Source: Candidatus Peregrinibacteria bacterium CG10_big_fil_rev_8_21_14_0_10_49_10
GTDB lineage: Bacteria; Patescibacteriota; Gracilibacteria; Peribacterales; Peribacteraceae
Length of the DNA: 54,327 bases
Assembly: GCA_002772545.1 (NCBI GenBank)
Contig: PFDR01000065.1
Span: forward strand, 1-54,327
Direction of reading: 5' to 3'
A program made the translations under genes and the position numbers. Below the pieces are notes generated by a model. That model did not search any database, was not told the DNA's origin, and saw nothing but the letters and a program-made list of their open reading frames with translations. This document shows, piece by piece, positions 15,685 through 23,920 of this stretch (position 1 is its first letter; every line of letters starts with the position of its first letter).

Positions 15685-15712
15685 AAAAACGACCGCCGGT
15701 AGAGGGCGGTCA
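15685..15712 (-). terminator. Intrinsic terminator oriented on the minus strand
   Basis: Minus strand: GACCGCC-CTCTACC-GGCGGTC followed by GTTTTTT. The plus strand has the A-run in front, so it does not fit as a plus-strand terminator. There is no minus-strand gene immediately upstream, which raises the possibility of a short minus-strand RNA (region about 15713-15850). Confidence 0.6.
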
Positions 15713-15808
15713 TCTTCAAATGGGAGAAAGATCAATAACTTCTTTAGTTGAAGCCGACACTTTTTACAGCAAGATGTAAAACCGTGCAAGTATTTCTACA
15801 GGAAATCG

Positions 15809-15837
15809 TTGCCAAAAAGAGTGTTTCATACTATATT
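15809..15837 (+). promoter_or_regulatory. Promoter of the 158-aa hypothetical
   Basis: TTGCCA (15809-15814), 17-bp spacer, TATATT (15832-15837), 10 nt before ATG 15848. It selects that ATG over the upstream TTG. Confidence 0.6.
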
Positions 15838-15847
15838 TCTCGTTCAC

Positions 15848-16324
15848 ATGCATGTAGATATAGGATCAGAAATGGGCATGAAGGAACAGAGGCTTGTGTG
15901 GAAGCAGACTCCAAACACATTGGGAAGCAACACAGGCTTTTCTGAGCCATCCGACAGACTGTGTACTCTTACGGGCATTACACGTATTCGAGAGAGTACG
16001 GTGGATGCTGTGGGGGGTATTATGAAAGGAACTGGGAAGATTTTGAGCGGTGAGCCTCTCAAGGGATTGGCAAAGGTCGGTGAATCTGTATTCAATATAC
16101 TGGATATTCCTGCCAGTGCAGTCGCTGACTTCAGCACCGCAATCACCCGGCCTGTAGACCGTAAACCGGGGACTTCTGAATATGGTTTAAACGTTTCCCG
16201 TGCACTCGGATCGTTTAAAGAGGCAAAGAGGCCAACAGAATTTATCGGGGCTACCATAGATACGATACACGCCATCGGCTTCCGTGCAGGCAGCGACATT
16301 CTCCGCATCATTCAGAAGAACTAA
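15848..16324 (+). CDS. Hypothetical protein
   Basis: 158 aa from ATG 15848. No family recognised. The middle part has Gly/Ala/Lys-rich amphipathic stretches (GGIMKGTGKILSGEPLKGLA, then ILDIPASAVADFSTA) that could associate with a membrane. The TAA stop overlaps the ATG of the next small membrane protein (TAATG), so the two are translationally coupled and probably act together. Confidence 0.65.
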   Translation: MHVDIGSEMGMKEQRLVWKQTPNTLGSNTGFSEPSDRLCTLTGITRIRESTVDAVGGIMKGTGKILSGEPLKGLAKVGESVFNILDIPASAVADFSTAITRPVDRKPGTSEYGLNVSRALGSFKEAKRPTEFIGATIDTIHAIGFRAGSDILRIIQKN

Positions 16325-16527
16325 TGTCTGTGGAAGCAGCAGCACCGGCGAGTGAAGCCGCACTCAACACAAGTGCAGTAGCGGGTTCTGTGGAGCTTAT
16401 TCAGAAATTCTTCAGCCTGAAACTGGGAGAATACACTGTACTGGAGTACACAGGTGCCGCTTTCATTATTGCCGGTGTGGTCGGTTTGACGCGGTGGGCT
16501 TTTGCAAAAGCGTTCGGTTCCAACTAG
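16324..16527 (+). CDS. Small single-pass membrane protein
   Basis: 67 aa: polar Ala-rich N terminus, then one TM helix (about 43-62, AAFIIAGVVGLTRWAFA). No known family. Its start is coupled to the stop of the preceding gene (TAATG at 16322-16326). Confidence 0.65.
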   Translation: MSVEAAAPASEAALNTSAVAGSVELIQKFFSLKLGEYTVLEYTGAAFIIAGVVGLTRWAFAKAFGSN

Positions 16528-16563
16528 CAGACAGACGACGGAGCTGCTTCAATACACATCACT

Positions 16564-16884
16564 ATGCCTACGTTTGATTTTAAATGTACAGGTTGCAGCG
16601 CAGTGTTTGAATTTCATCGCCCCTTCGGGAGCACTAAAAAACCTGCGTGCCCGGAGTGTGCATGTAAGGATGTGCAGAAGCTTATTGCTCCGCCAAGCAT
16701 CCAGTTTAAAGGGGAAGGTTTTTACAAGACAGACAGCAGGAAAGAGGCCGAAAAACCTGTAAAGGACACAAAGAGCGACAAAGCAGCTCAAACGGCACCC
16801 ACAGCGGAAAAGAAGGAACCTGGCCCAAAACCCGGGGAGAAGACCCAAAAGGAGCAAAAGGATTCTAAAGAGAAGGCGAAATAG
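16564..16884 (+). CDS. FmdB-type zinc-ribbon protein with charged tail
   Basis: 106 aa. The N-terminal half is the small zinc-ribbon family named after FmdB: PTFDFKCTGCSAVFEF, then CPECACKDVQKLI, giving a CxxC/CxxC metal site, and a final SIQFKGEGFYKTD typical of the family. From about residue 60 the protein is a Lys/Glu/Pro-rich low-complexity tail. Family members are thought to be transcriptional or small regulatory proteins; the exact role here is unknown. The start ATG 16564 fits the conserved N terminus. Confidence 0.88.
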   Translation: MPTFDFKCTGCSAVFEFHRPFGSTKKPACPECACKDVQKLIAPPSIQFKGEGFYKTDSRKEAEKPVKDTKSDKAAQTAPTAEKKEPGPKPGEKTQKEQKDSKEKAK

Positions 16885-16976
16885 CACGACTTCGTTGTAA
16901 AGTTTTGCCGTTACCTGCCTTGAATAAAGATTCCGTCCCCAATCATTAAGCTATTTAAAGGCAGAGCCGTATAGGG

Positions 16977-16982
16977 TATAAT
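16977..16982 (+). promoter_or_regulatory. -10 box of the K+ channel gene
   Basis: TATAAT followed by GGAGGGA (16983-16989), which serves as RBS for ATG 17001. No convincing -35. Confidence 0.5.
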
Positions 16983-17000
16983 GGAGGGAACCCAACATAT

Positions 17001-17873
17001 ATGAACCAAAAAAAGCCTTTCCGCAATCACTCGTCGGTCTTCACTCGCTTCTTTGAAAAGCTGAACGATCTCACGTACTCACAACTCTTCCTGCTTTGGG
17101 CAGAACTCGCGTTGCTTTTTGCGTTTGGGTACTTTTTGTTTAGCACCATTGGCGATGTACAACACCACGGACCGGTCGCCTTGGTAGAAACCAAAGGAAT
17201 ATGGAATCGGTTTTTCAATAGTCTCTACTACAGCATTATTACAGCCACCTCTACAGGGTATGGAGATATTGTTCCACGGGGACTTTCTAAACTGCTCGCA
17301 AGTGCACAAAGCATGAGCGCTCTGCTCATTTTCGCTATATTTGTCACCAAGTTGGTTGCGCATCGCCAGGAAATTGCATTGCGCGAGGTGCACCGATTCA
17401 CCTTTGAAGATGTGTTTCATAATATCCGCGAAGGGCTCTTTATTATTCGTAAAGACTTCGACGGTATTATAGAACGGGTAGAGACGAATAAGCAGTTGGA
17501 AGAAGAGGACTGGGACACGCTTATTATCGCCTACAAACAGGCACAGAGTCTCTTTGCAGAAATTCCCGACTTCTATGACGAAGACAATCACCTCTTCACA
17601 CTGGACATGCGTCGTGAACAGCTCCTGCATGAGGCAGTCCATCGCACACTCCACCGCATAAACCATACGTTAGATGCCCTGAGCAAACATCATGTGGACT
17701 GGATTTCCAACGAGAAGAGCGTGAAAGAACTACGGGAACTTATGCTGGTGGTGAACAGGATCACACCGGTATGGCGGGAGAAGTCTCCCTATGACCGCAA
17801 GGAAGCATTTGAGGACATCATGCACTTAAAAGACAGTGTGACAAAAAGGATAGAAGGAGCATTGCCGGTATAA
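17001..17873 (+). CDS. Two-TM potassium channel with helical cytosolic domain
   Basis: 290 aa. TM1 (about 30-50, LFLLWAELALLFAFGYFLF), a pore helix and selectivity filter ATSTGYGDIVP (about 80-91), TM2 (about 100-117), then a long helical cytosolic C-terminal region without a recognisable RCK/TrkA-N nucleotide-binding domain. The TxGYGD filter makes K+ selectivity very likely. The C-terminal region (His- and acidic-rich, 130-290) is not recognised and may be the gating domain. RBS GGAGGGA supports ATG 17001. The gene is monocistronic, and 17874-18023 downstream shows nothing. Confidence 0.88.
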   Translation: MNQKKPFRNHSSVFTRFFEKLNDLTYSQLFLLWAELALLFAFGYFLFSTIGDVQHHGPVALVETKGIWNRFFNSLYYSIITATSTGYGDIVPRGLSKLLASAQSMSALLIFAIFVTKLVAHRQEIALREVHRFTFEDVFHNIREGLFIIRKDFDGIIERVETNKQLEEEDWDTLIIAYKQAQSLFAEIPDFYDEDNHLFTLDMRREQLLHEAVHRTLHRINHTLDALSKHHVDWISNEKSVKELRELMLVVNRITPVWREKSPYDRKEAFEDIMHLKDSVTKRIEGALPV

Positions 17874-18058
17874 CCGCAAAGAAGCGTGCAGGTATTCTGG
17901 ATTGGAAGGATAACGTGAGTAAGAAGAGAGGAGGGGCATTATAAAAGTGCATGTGTTCTGCGGAGCAATAGAACAGGTTTTGTGGCTTACTGAAGAGGAT
18001 TTTTCCTAACCGTAGAAAGAAAAAGTGGGCAGTGGCAAGTGGGCAGTCTCGCAATAGA

Positions 18059-18064
18059 TACAAT
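18059..18064 (+). promoter_or_regulatory. -10 box of four-helix-bundle copy 2
   Basis: TACAAT, 6 nt before ATG 18071. The left heptamer arm occupies the position of the -35, so the element carries its own expression signal. Confidence 0.5.
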
Positions 18065-18070
18065 AGTGAT

Positions 18071-18454
18071 ATGACAAGACTACCCTATCAAAAATTGCAC
18101 ATCTGGCAGAAAGGCATGCAGTTAACCAAAAAAATCTATGCCATAACCAAATTGTTGCCTGCTGATGAACGTTACGGACTCATATCGCAAATGAATCGAG
18201 CAGCAGTCTCTGTTCCATCGAATATTGCAGAAGGCAGTCAGAGAATAACAAAAGAAGGAATGGGGCACTATTTGCGCATCGCAAGGGGATCACTGGTTGA
18301 ATTGGAAACACAAACCCTTCTCTGCAGAGAATTATTTTCGGTATGCAGTGACAGCATCACACTGCCAATTCTCAATGAAATACAGGAACTAAAAAAGATG
18401 ATGTACAGTTTCCAGCAAAAGCTACAAAGCGACAGCGAGCAAGTTTGCACATAA
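18071..18454 (+). CDS. Four-helix-bundle protein (S23/IVP family), copy 2
   Basis: 127 aa. Family signature: LPYQKLHIWQKGMQLTKKIY, RAAVSVPSNIAEGSQR, and IARGSLVELETQ. It shares only the family core (W-x-G, SNIAEG, GSL-x-E) with copies 1 and 3 in this window, so the three are old paralogues rather than recent duplicates. ATG 18071 is chosen because TACAAT lies 6 nt upstream. It is transcribed toward, and convergent with, pnp. Function unknown. Confidence 0.9.
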   Translation: MTRLPYQKLHIWQKGMQLTKKIYAITKLLPADERYGLISQMNRAAVSVPSNIAEGSQRITKEGMGHYLRIARGSLVELETQTLLCRELFSVCSDSITLPILNEIQELKKMMYSFQQKLQSDSEQVCT

Positions 18455-18519
18455 GCACTGCCCACTTGCCACTGCCCACCTGTGGTACACGTGGGCAGCA
18501 GCAAAAGAATCATTCATCG

Positions 18520-20778
18520 CTATCTCCTTGGCGGTCCTCTCCTGTCCCCCCCTCTAAACCCTCCTCCATGACGTGGCGGTCCGCTGTGGCGTGGTCTGTC
18601 CGGCGGCATGCCGGCAGGGCGCTCTGTCATCTGCTTCAGCGAGAGACGAGTCTTACCTTCGGTGGCATTGTATTCCACACATTTTGCTTTTACTTCATCC
18701 CCCACCTTCAGCACGTCTTCCACCTTTTCGGTACGAGCCCACTGCAGTTCGGAAATGTGGATCATAGCATCCTTGCCTCCAAGGAATTCTACTATGGCAC
18801 CTATACCATCAATAATCCGCACAACCTTACAGTCGTACATAGCACCCTCTTCCGGCTTGGCTACAATTGTTTCTATCCATGCCTTCGCTTTTGCCATACT
18901 TTCACCATCCACAGAAGTTACAAAGATGAGACCACTGTCCTCTATGTCTATTTCTACTCCTAAGTCTCCGGTGATCTTCTGGATGGTCTCTCCGCCCTTT
19001 CCTATAACAAGACGGATGTCATCGGGATTGATTTGAATGGTTTCTATACGCGGAGCATACGGACTCATTTCCTTGCGTGGTTCCGCAATAGCCTTGAGCA
19101 TGGTTTCCATAATAGACATACGCCCCGTTTTTGCACGTTCCAATGCCTCTTTAAACACTTCGTCCGGGAGTCCTTTAATTTTAATATCCATCTGAATAGC
19201 GGTAACTCCCTTTTCGGTACCTGTGACTTTAAAGTCCATATCTCCTCCAAAGTCTTCTTCGTCTTGAAGATCGGAGAGAATGACGTACTTGCCCGCTTCT
19301 TCATCGGAAACGAGGCCAAGTGCTATACCTGAGACCGGAGCAGAAATGGGTACACCTGCCGCCATAAGAGCAAGGGTAGATCCGCATGTAGCAGCCATGG
19401 AAGAAGAACCATTACTCTCTAAAATCTCTGTGACGGTACGAATGGTGTAAGGGAAACTTTCTTCGGAAGGCAACACAGGCTCTATACCACGCTGGGCAAG
19501 ATTTCCGTGTCCTATTTCCCTATTCCCCACAAAGAGCCTGTTGCTTGTTTCTCCTACGGAGAACGGTGGGAAGTTGTAGTGATGAAAGTAACGATCTTTT
19601 TTCTCACCCATCATACCCTCTGTAAGTTGCTTATCTCCCGGTGCGCCAAGTGTGCAGGTGGTAAGCCCCTGTGTTTCTCCACGCTGGAACAGTGCTGAGC
19701 CATGTACCCGGTTTGGGAGCACATCTACCATTACTCCAATGGGACGAATTTCATCCACCTTGCGACTGCTCATGCGAAGTCCTTCTTCCAGAATGAGACG
19801 ACGCACTTCTCCTTTGACCACTTTATCCATGAGATCACCGGCATGTGCGTAGAGCTCAGCCAATTCTTCATTTCCTTCTGCAGAACCAAATTTCTCCTCC
19901 AGTTTTGCAGCAGCGCCGTCTATAAAAGTAGTGAATATTCCTCTGCGATCCAGCTTCTCCAACGGCTCTTTAATAGCCTTGTTTACATCTGCAAGCGCCC
20001 AGTCTTTGAGTACCTGTAATGCTTCCTTATGGGTGTAGGATGCGGGTGCCTCCCACTTTTCCTTCCCGATCTCCTTTTGAATGTCTGCAAAGGCTTTGGC
20101 AATTTTCTGTGCCCACTTCTTGCCAAACTCTATGGCACGCAGCACATCCGCCTCCGGAACCTGATTTGCTCCCGCCTCTATCATCACTATCTTTTCCTGT
20201 GAAGCGGTAAGGACCATATCTAAATCTGCAGTCTTGCGGACTTCGTGCGAAGGATTGAGTATCAACTCTCCACCTACCATACCCACACGCACCGTGCCAA
20301 TGGGACCATCTGCAGGGCAATCCGAAATGGCCACAGCGAGGCTGGCTGCATTGGCCGAAGCAATGTCGTGCTCATTCTCAAAATCGTAACTCAGGATGGT
20401 GCAAAACACCTGAATATCGTTGTGAATAGTCTTGGCAAACATAGGACGCAGGCCACGGTCTATGACACGGGCCATAAGAACATAGTCATCTCCGGGACGA
20501 CCTTCTCGCTTGCGGAAGCGGGAACCGGCAATTTTACCTGCCGCATAAAATTTCTCCTGATACACCACCTGCAGAGGCAAAAAATCCACACCGTCACGTG
20601 CCTGCTTACTCACGGTGACGTTGCTCATACACACTGTGTCGCCCAGTTGGCAAAGCACAGTTGCGTTTGCTTGCTGTGCAAGCATACCCGTTTTAAAAAC
20701 GAGCTTTTGATCACCGAGTTCAACGGTGTACTCTTTTTGGGGAGCTATGGCGCTCGACCCTTTTTTTAAACCAAACAT
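18520..20778 (-). CDS. pnp: Polyribonucleotide nucleotidyltransferase (PNPase)
   Basis: 3'-5' phosphorolytic exoribonuclease and RNA-degradation enzyme. 752 aa from ATG 20778: two RNase PH-like domains (first with FYAAGKIAGSRFRKREGRP; second with RGETQGLTTCTLG and the catalytic-site Asp region around DFKVTGT), KH domain with IGKGGETIQKI, and an S1 domain. The C-terminal 30 residues are Arg/Gly/Pro-rich (HGGGFRGGDRRGPPRR), an RGG-like RNA-binding tail. The start at MFGLKK is preferred over 20808. It is convergent with the second four-helix-bundle element, whose right arm ends 39 bp before the pnp stop. Confidence 0.97.
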   Translation of the reverse strand: MFGLKKGSSAIAPQKEYTVELGDQKLVFKTGMLAQQANATVLCQLGDTVCMSNVTVSKQARDGVDFLPLQVVYQEKFYAAGKIAGSRFRKREGRPGDDYVLMARVIDRGLRPMFAKTIHNDIQVFCTILSYDFENEHDIASANAASLAVAISDCPADGPIGTVRVGMVGGELILNPSHEVRKTADLDMVLTASQEKIVMIEAGANQVPEADVLRAIEFGKKWAQKIAKAFADIQKEIGKEKWEAPASYTHKEALQVLKDWALADVNKAIKEPLEKLDRRGIFTTFIDGAAAKLEEKFGSAEGNEELAELYAHAGDLMDKVVKGEVRRLILEEGLRMSSRKVDEIRPIGVMVDVLPNRVHGSALFQRGETQGLTTCTLGAPGDKQLTEGMMGEKKDRYFHHYNFPPFSVGETSNRLFVGNREIGHGNLAQRGIEPVLPSEESFPYTIRTVTEILESNGSSSMAATCGSTLALMAAGVPISAPVSGIALGLVSDEEAGKYVILSDLQDEEDFGGDMDFKVTGTEKGVTAIQMDIKIKGLPDEVFKEALERAKTGRMSIMETMLKAIAEPRKEMSPYAPRIETIQINPDDIRLVIGKGGETIQKITGDLGVEIDIEDSGLIFVTSVDGESMAKAKAWIETIVAKPEEGAMYDCKVVRIIDGIGAIVEFLGGKDAMIHISELQWARTEKVEDVLKVGDEVKAKCVEYNATEGKTRLSLKQMTERPAGMPPDRPRHSGPPRHGGGFRGGDRRGPPRR

Positions 20779-20810
20779 TGGAAAGAAGGAAAAAGATAGA
20801 GATCCCACCT

Positions 20811-20852
20811 TCGTTCGTCTTTCGACAAACTCAGGACAAACTTCGGCGGGAA
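20811..20852. repeat. REP-like repeat upstream of pnp
   Basis: Minus strand contains GTTTGTCCTGAGTTTGTCGA within an imperfect palindrome (outer CTTCGTTCG... and ...CGGCGGGAAG). This resembles a widespread intergenic repeat type (TTGTCCTGAGCTTGTCGAAGG) that I recall from many bacterial genomes; the assignment is from memory and needs a search. The intergenic region 20779-21238 otherwise holds only the heptamer hairpin at 20964-21035. Confidence 0.45.
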
Positions 20853-20963
20853 GACCTTTTCCCCCAGCGCAAACTGTACTGTTATGGATTCACACAGCAA
20901 TCTCTGTTAGTACGAATAGAGCGGAGTGGTATGCTTGTACAACATGCAATCGTTGTTCGTGAG

Positions 20964-21035
20964 TAGTTATTGGTTATTAGTTCGGTGTTTTTGATGTGAA
21001 CAACCTCACTAATAACAAACAACCAATAACTATCT
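20964..21035. repeat. Gene-less heptamer hairpin between pnp and trpEG
   Basis: Left arm AGTTATT GGTTATT AGTTCGG (20964-20984) and right arm AATAACA AACAACC AATAACT (21012-21032), inverted, separated by about 27 bp. Words are 7 bp long. It is a short, MITE-like version of the four-helix-bundle elements without the gene. Confidence 0.65.
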
Positions 21036-21238
21036 TGTCAGTGCCAAGCAACAACCTATCACTACAAACGTGTCAGAGACTCTTGCGTAAACCCAGTACG
21101 GTAGAGCGGCGGTGGAGGGAAGGAACTGCGGGTAGTGTAGGGATGTTTGTGTGTGAAGGAAAGTGTTCTTAGAAGGAAAATTTCCTATGCAACTGGTTTC
21201 TGAGGCGACTGTGATTGAATGTTCTTAGGAGCATTAGA

Positions 21239-23296
21239 TTACGCACCTGTAATGAAATCAACAAAACTAGAAACAGTTGGAAAGTTTTTTTTGAAAAAAC
21301 TGGGACGCTCAGCAGCCGTCATACCCTTCGTTTCTTCTTCAGGAAGCACGCGTAAGAGAAAATCCGCCAGCATATCGTAACCATCCGTAGTGAGCACAGA
21401 CTCTACATGGAACTGCGAACCGGCAAACTTCTTACCACGCAGAGCATGCACTTCTCCTGTTTCCGGATCAGAGGAATACTGAACACCTTTCTCAACTTCA
21501 GGTTTTTTAGCAGCAAACGTATTGTAGAATCCCACACGTTGAAGATCTCCAAAGAAATCAATCTCCTTACAAACACCCTGTGCAGGATCCTGCTTCTGAA
21601 CCACATCCAATTTTAGTTCTTTGCAGAGAATTTGATGCCCCAGACATATGCCCAAGAGAGGCTGCCCCGTGCTCTTGAGATGAGCTGCAATTTCCCCGAG
21701 ACACTGCATCTTTTTACAATGCTCATCATTGGGATCTCCGGGTCCGGGACCCAGAATAACAATATCTGAACTATGATCATGAACCTTAAAATGATTGTAG
21801 CGTACTACCGTTACATCTGCCCCCATATGTTGAATCATATTACGTAATATGTAACAGAAATCATCTTCATTATCGATAATGGTTATCTTTTTACCTCTAA
21901 GTCTTGGGACTTCCAGACATTTCTTTCTCTGATCCTCAAAATGATATTCCGACAATCGGGTATTCCTTTTCTTTAAAAGATGTTCGACCTCAGATCTTAT
22001 TGCAGGAGGAAAACATTCAAGACACCGCTTTGCTGCAACAGCAACCGACTGCTCCAGACTGGCAAGCGGTGCAGCTAACTTTACAGAAGCCTCCCTTGCT
22101 TCATCTGGCGGATTGGAATCTCGCACAATGGTTGTTCCAGCCATCATTGTAAGCACACCACGTACTATCTCAATGGTACGAATGAGTATGGTGCTGTCCA
22201 ATGTATCCCGATTCTTCTTATCACGACCAAGCAGAACAAGGGCGGCACTATAGAAACGACGCGGTACGGAATCATGCTTTGCAATAACACGGCAAGCATT
22301 CTCCACCGGGCTGCCTGTCACTGTGGGTGCCCACATGGATTTTATAAGCAGTTCCAATACGTCCAACTCACTCATCCCCTCGAGTTCATACTCTGTGTGG
22401 AGCAACTTAGACATTTCTTTGAATTTTGGACCTTTTATTTTACCGCCCTTCTCACACATACGTGCCATCATTTTGAGTTCTTCATCCAGTACCATAAAGA
22501 GTTCCATAATTTCCTTTTCATCATTTAAAAACTCAGTGAGCTCTTTCTCAGAAAACTCAAATCCGTCATCTGCGGCATTTTTTGTTTTACGCAACGTACC
22601 GCTAATAGGATTCATCGTAACCTTATTGACATCTATTACTGCATCATCATCCAGCTCCAGTTCTCCCGGCTCTACCGTAAGCTGACGCTCTGGAGACGCA
22701 AATATAAGATAATCTTTTCCGTTGCTAAATACACCGGTCATGTATGTGCCAAACTCATTATTCAACAGTGTGTGAAAAATGGAAAGAGCCGAAGAACGCT
22801 GAAAACCCTCTATTTCTGCACTTTTGCTTCTTGGAAGCACAAAGTTGGCACCTTCTCCCTTGCCTATTTCGTTTTCAATAATGTTCCGCACCAATTCCTC
22901 ATATTCTTCATCGGTATGGCTGTCTGTAATTGTCCCCAGCTTAAGAGCATCCACAGGCAATCGACTCAGTAGTTCACGAAGCTTCATATGCGTCACTCGA
23001 GTCACCTGAAGGCATTGAATTCTTGCCTTATTCTCTCCATCCTCAGTAACAGCTGGGTATTCTCTTTCTGTTTTAATTGAAGAATAAGGGACTGCACAAA
23101 TGGTATCTACGATACCCGGCTGTGTGCGATTTTTACGCTTCTGAGCAACCTCATTGAGCGTATCCAAAAATTCCATGGTGCCTTCATACACATCTACTTC
23201 CTCTCCCCCCTCTCTTTGAATAATGGCAAACGGTTGATGGCCGTCCAAAATACGATTCAGAGCATCAGCCGATGAAGACGGTACCGTTTCAGACAT
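21239..23296 (-). CDS. trpEG: Fused anthranilate synthase TrpE-TrpG, PhzE-like
   Basis: 685 aa fusion of a chorismate-binding domain (about 1-430) and a class I glutamine amidotransferase (about 470-640). The first domain has MNPISGTLRKTK, LFMVLDEELKMMARMC, MWAPTVTGSPVENACRVI and LDSTILIRT, which match the PhzE/ADIC-synthase-like branch better than classical TrpE. The GATase has LGPGPGDPND, GICLGHQ with the nucleophile Cys, and a HVES catalytic His-Glu. It converts chorismate + Gln to anthranilate, or possibly to 2-amino-2-deoxyisochorismate. A TrpR-family gene lies upstream and trpD lies 29 kb away, which favours a tryptophan role. Confidence 0.9.
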   Translation of the reverse strand: MSETVPSSSADALNRILDGHQPFAIIQREGGEEVDVYEGTMEFLDTLNEVAQKRKNRTQPGIVDTICAVPYSSIKTEREYPAVTEDGENKARIQCLQVTRVTHMKLRELLSRLPVDALKLGTITDSHTDEEYEELVRNIIENEIGKGEGANFVLPRSKSAEIEGFQRSSALSIFHTLLNNEFGTYMTGVFSNGKDYLIFASPERQLTVEPGELELDDDAVIDVNKVTMNPISGTLRKTKNAADDGFEFSEKELTEFLNDEKEIMELFMVLDEELKMMARMCEKGGKIKGPKFKEMSKLLHTEYELEGMSELDVLELLIKSMWAPTVTGSPVENACRVIAKHDSVPRRFYSAALVLLGRDKKNRDTLDSTILIRTIEIVRGVLTMMAGTTIVRDSNPPDEAREASVKLAAPLASLEQSVAVAAKRCLECFPPAIRSEVEHLLKKRNTRLSEYHFEDQRKKCLEVPRLRGKKITIIDNEDDFCYILRNMIQHMGADVTVVRYNHFKVHDHSSDIVILGPGPGDPNDEHCKKMQCLGEIAAHLKSTGQPLLGICLGHQILCKELKLDVVQKQDPAQGVCKEIDFFGDLQRVGFYNTFAAKKPEVEKGVQYSSDPETGEVHALRGKKFAGSQFHVESVLTTDGYDMLADFLLRVLPEEETKGMTAAERPSFFKKNFPTVSSFVDFITGA

Positions 23297-23316
23297 GAAG
23301 TAAAGATAAGGAAGTA

Positions 23317-23322
23317 ACTATA
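23317..23322 (-). promoter_or_regulatory. Possible -10 box of trpEG
   Basis: TATAGT on the minus strand 20 nt before ATG 23296. Upstream (23330-23460) is an untranslated stretch with a weak hairpin GGAGTT/AACTCC. No T-box sequence and no Trp-rich leader peptide were found. The gap 23297-23611 otherwise holds the heptamer element at 23499-23617. Confidence 0.35.
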
Positions 23323-23498
23323 ACACAAATACAGCTGTATCCGTGCAGCGGGAAAGGACTTTTTAGTGCACCCTACTGCAACAGGAGTTTCACTGCGGAA
23401 CTCCAACGAACGGGCCGGAGAGGGATAAGATTCCTTTGCACCGCTACAACAGTACATTGTTTCTGTGCTTCATGCAAGAAATTTTTACGAAAACATAA

Positions 23499-23617
23499 TT
23501 AGAAACTAGAAACTAGAACTTGAAGCTTAGGCCGGGACCCTATTTTCTTAGGAAATTTTTGGTCCTAAATGACCAAGACACAAGAATATCTAGTGCTGAA
23601 TATTCTAGTTTCTATGT
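23499..23617. repeat. Gene-less heptamer inverted repeat between trpEG and trpR
   Basis: One arm AATTAGA AACTAGA AACTAGA ACTTGAA GCTTAGG (from 23499), the other TTCTAGT TTCTATG (23603-23616), inverted relative to each other over CTAGAAAC. The words match the tig/relA element (CTAGAAA). The stop codon of the TrpR-family gene (23612-23614) is inside the right arm. Confidence 0.65.
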
Positions 23618-23914
23618 ATTCAACTTCTTCAAAAAATGCACAAATCCCCCACTGCCGTACTGCAGCATGCGGGATCCGCGTGTAATTTTGCTGATACTCA
23701 CTCCCAGTTCCTTTGCAATATTGCGCTGCGGCTCTCCTGCATGAAGCTTTTGGATGAGTTGCCATCGCTCTGCCAGGCTATCTACTTCCTGCGGGGTGAG
23801 AATGTCTTCCAAAAGAATTTTTGCCTCGTGGGTAGTTTCCACTGCAGCAAAAAGCATATAGAGATCCCGAAGGTATTCCTGAGGGGCAGGCACAGCCGTA
23901 GTGTAACGGTACAC
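23612..23914 (-). CDS. trpR: TrpR-family transcriptional regulator
   Basis: 100 aa, all-helical Trp-repressor fold. LLEDILTPQEVDSLAERWQL, then HAGEPQRNIAKELGVSISKI and ITRGSRMLQYGSGGF. The helix-turn-helix and ITRGS match TrpR, while the ending LQYGSGGF is closer to the YerC/YecD sub-family, so tryptophan as co-repressor is likely but not certain. The start is GTG 23914, in the centre of a perfect palindrome (GTAACGGT-GT-ACCGTTAC on the coding strand). It lies between rpsO (2 bp away) and trpEG; the stop comes from a heptamer repeat. Confidence 0.8.
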   Translation of the reverse strand: MYRYTTAVPAPQEYLRDLYMLFAAVETTHEAKILLEDILTPQEVDSLAERWQLIQKLHAGEPQRNIAKELGVSISKITRGSRMLQYGSGGFVHFLKKLNT

Positions 23915-23920
23915 CGTTAC
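23903..23920. promoter_or_regulatory. Palindrome over the rpsO stop and trpR start
   Basis: Perfect 8-bp arms GTAACGGT/ACCGTTAC with a 2-bp centre. It contains the rpsO TAA stop and the trpR GTG start. It could be an autoregulatory operator or an RNA hairpin that masks the trpR start. Confidence 0.55.

Larger units (their letters stand above)
18024..18480. mobile_element. Heptamer-flanked four-helix-bundle element, copy 2
   Basis: Left arm AGTGGGC AGTGGCA AGTGGGC AGT (18024-18047); right arm 18457-18480 is its reverse complement over 23 bp without mismatch (18025-18047 vs 18457-18479). The arms consist of 7-bp words and enclose a single S23-family gene. A further GTGGGCAG lies at 18491. The perfect inverted repeat suggests recent insertion, copying or maintenance by gene conversion. 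Confidence 0.75.

Noticed and set aside
15844-16311. 155-codon minus-strand open frame opposite the 158-aa gene
   Set aside because: The plus-strand frame has a promoter and coupling to the next gene; the minus frame has neither, although the nearby minus-strand terminator made me consider it.
23330-23460. T-box riboswitch or Trp leader peptide before trpEG
   Set aside because: An AGGGTG sequence is present but the conserved T-box continuation and specifier structure are not; no Trp-rich small ORF was found.
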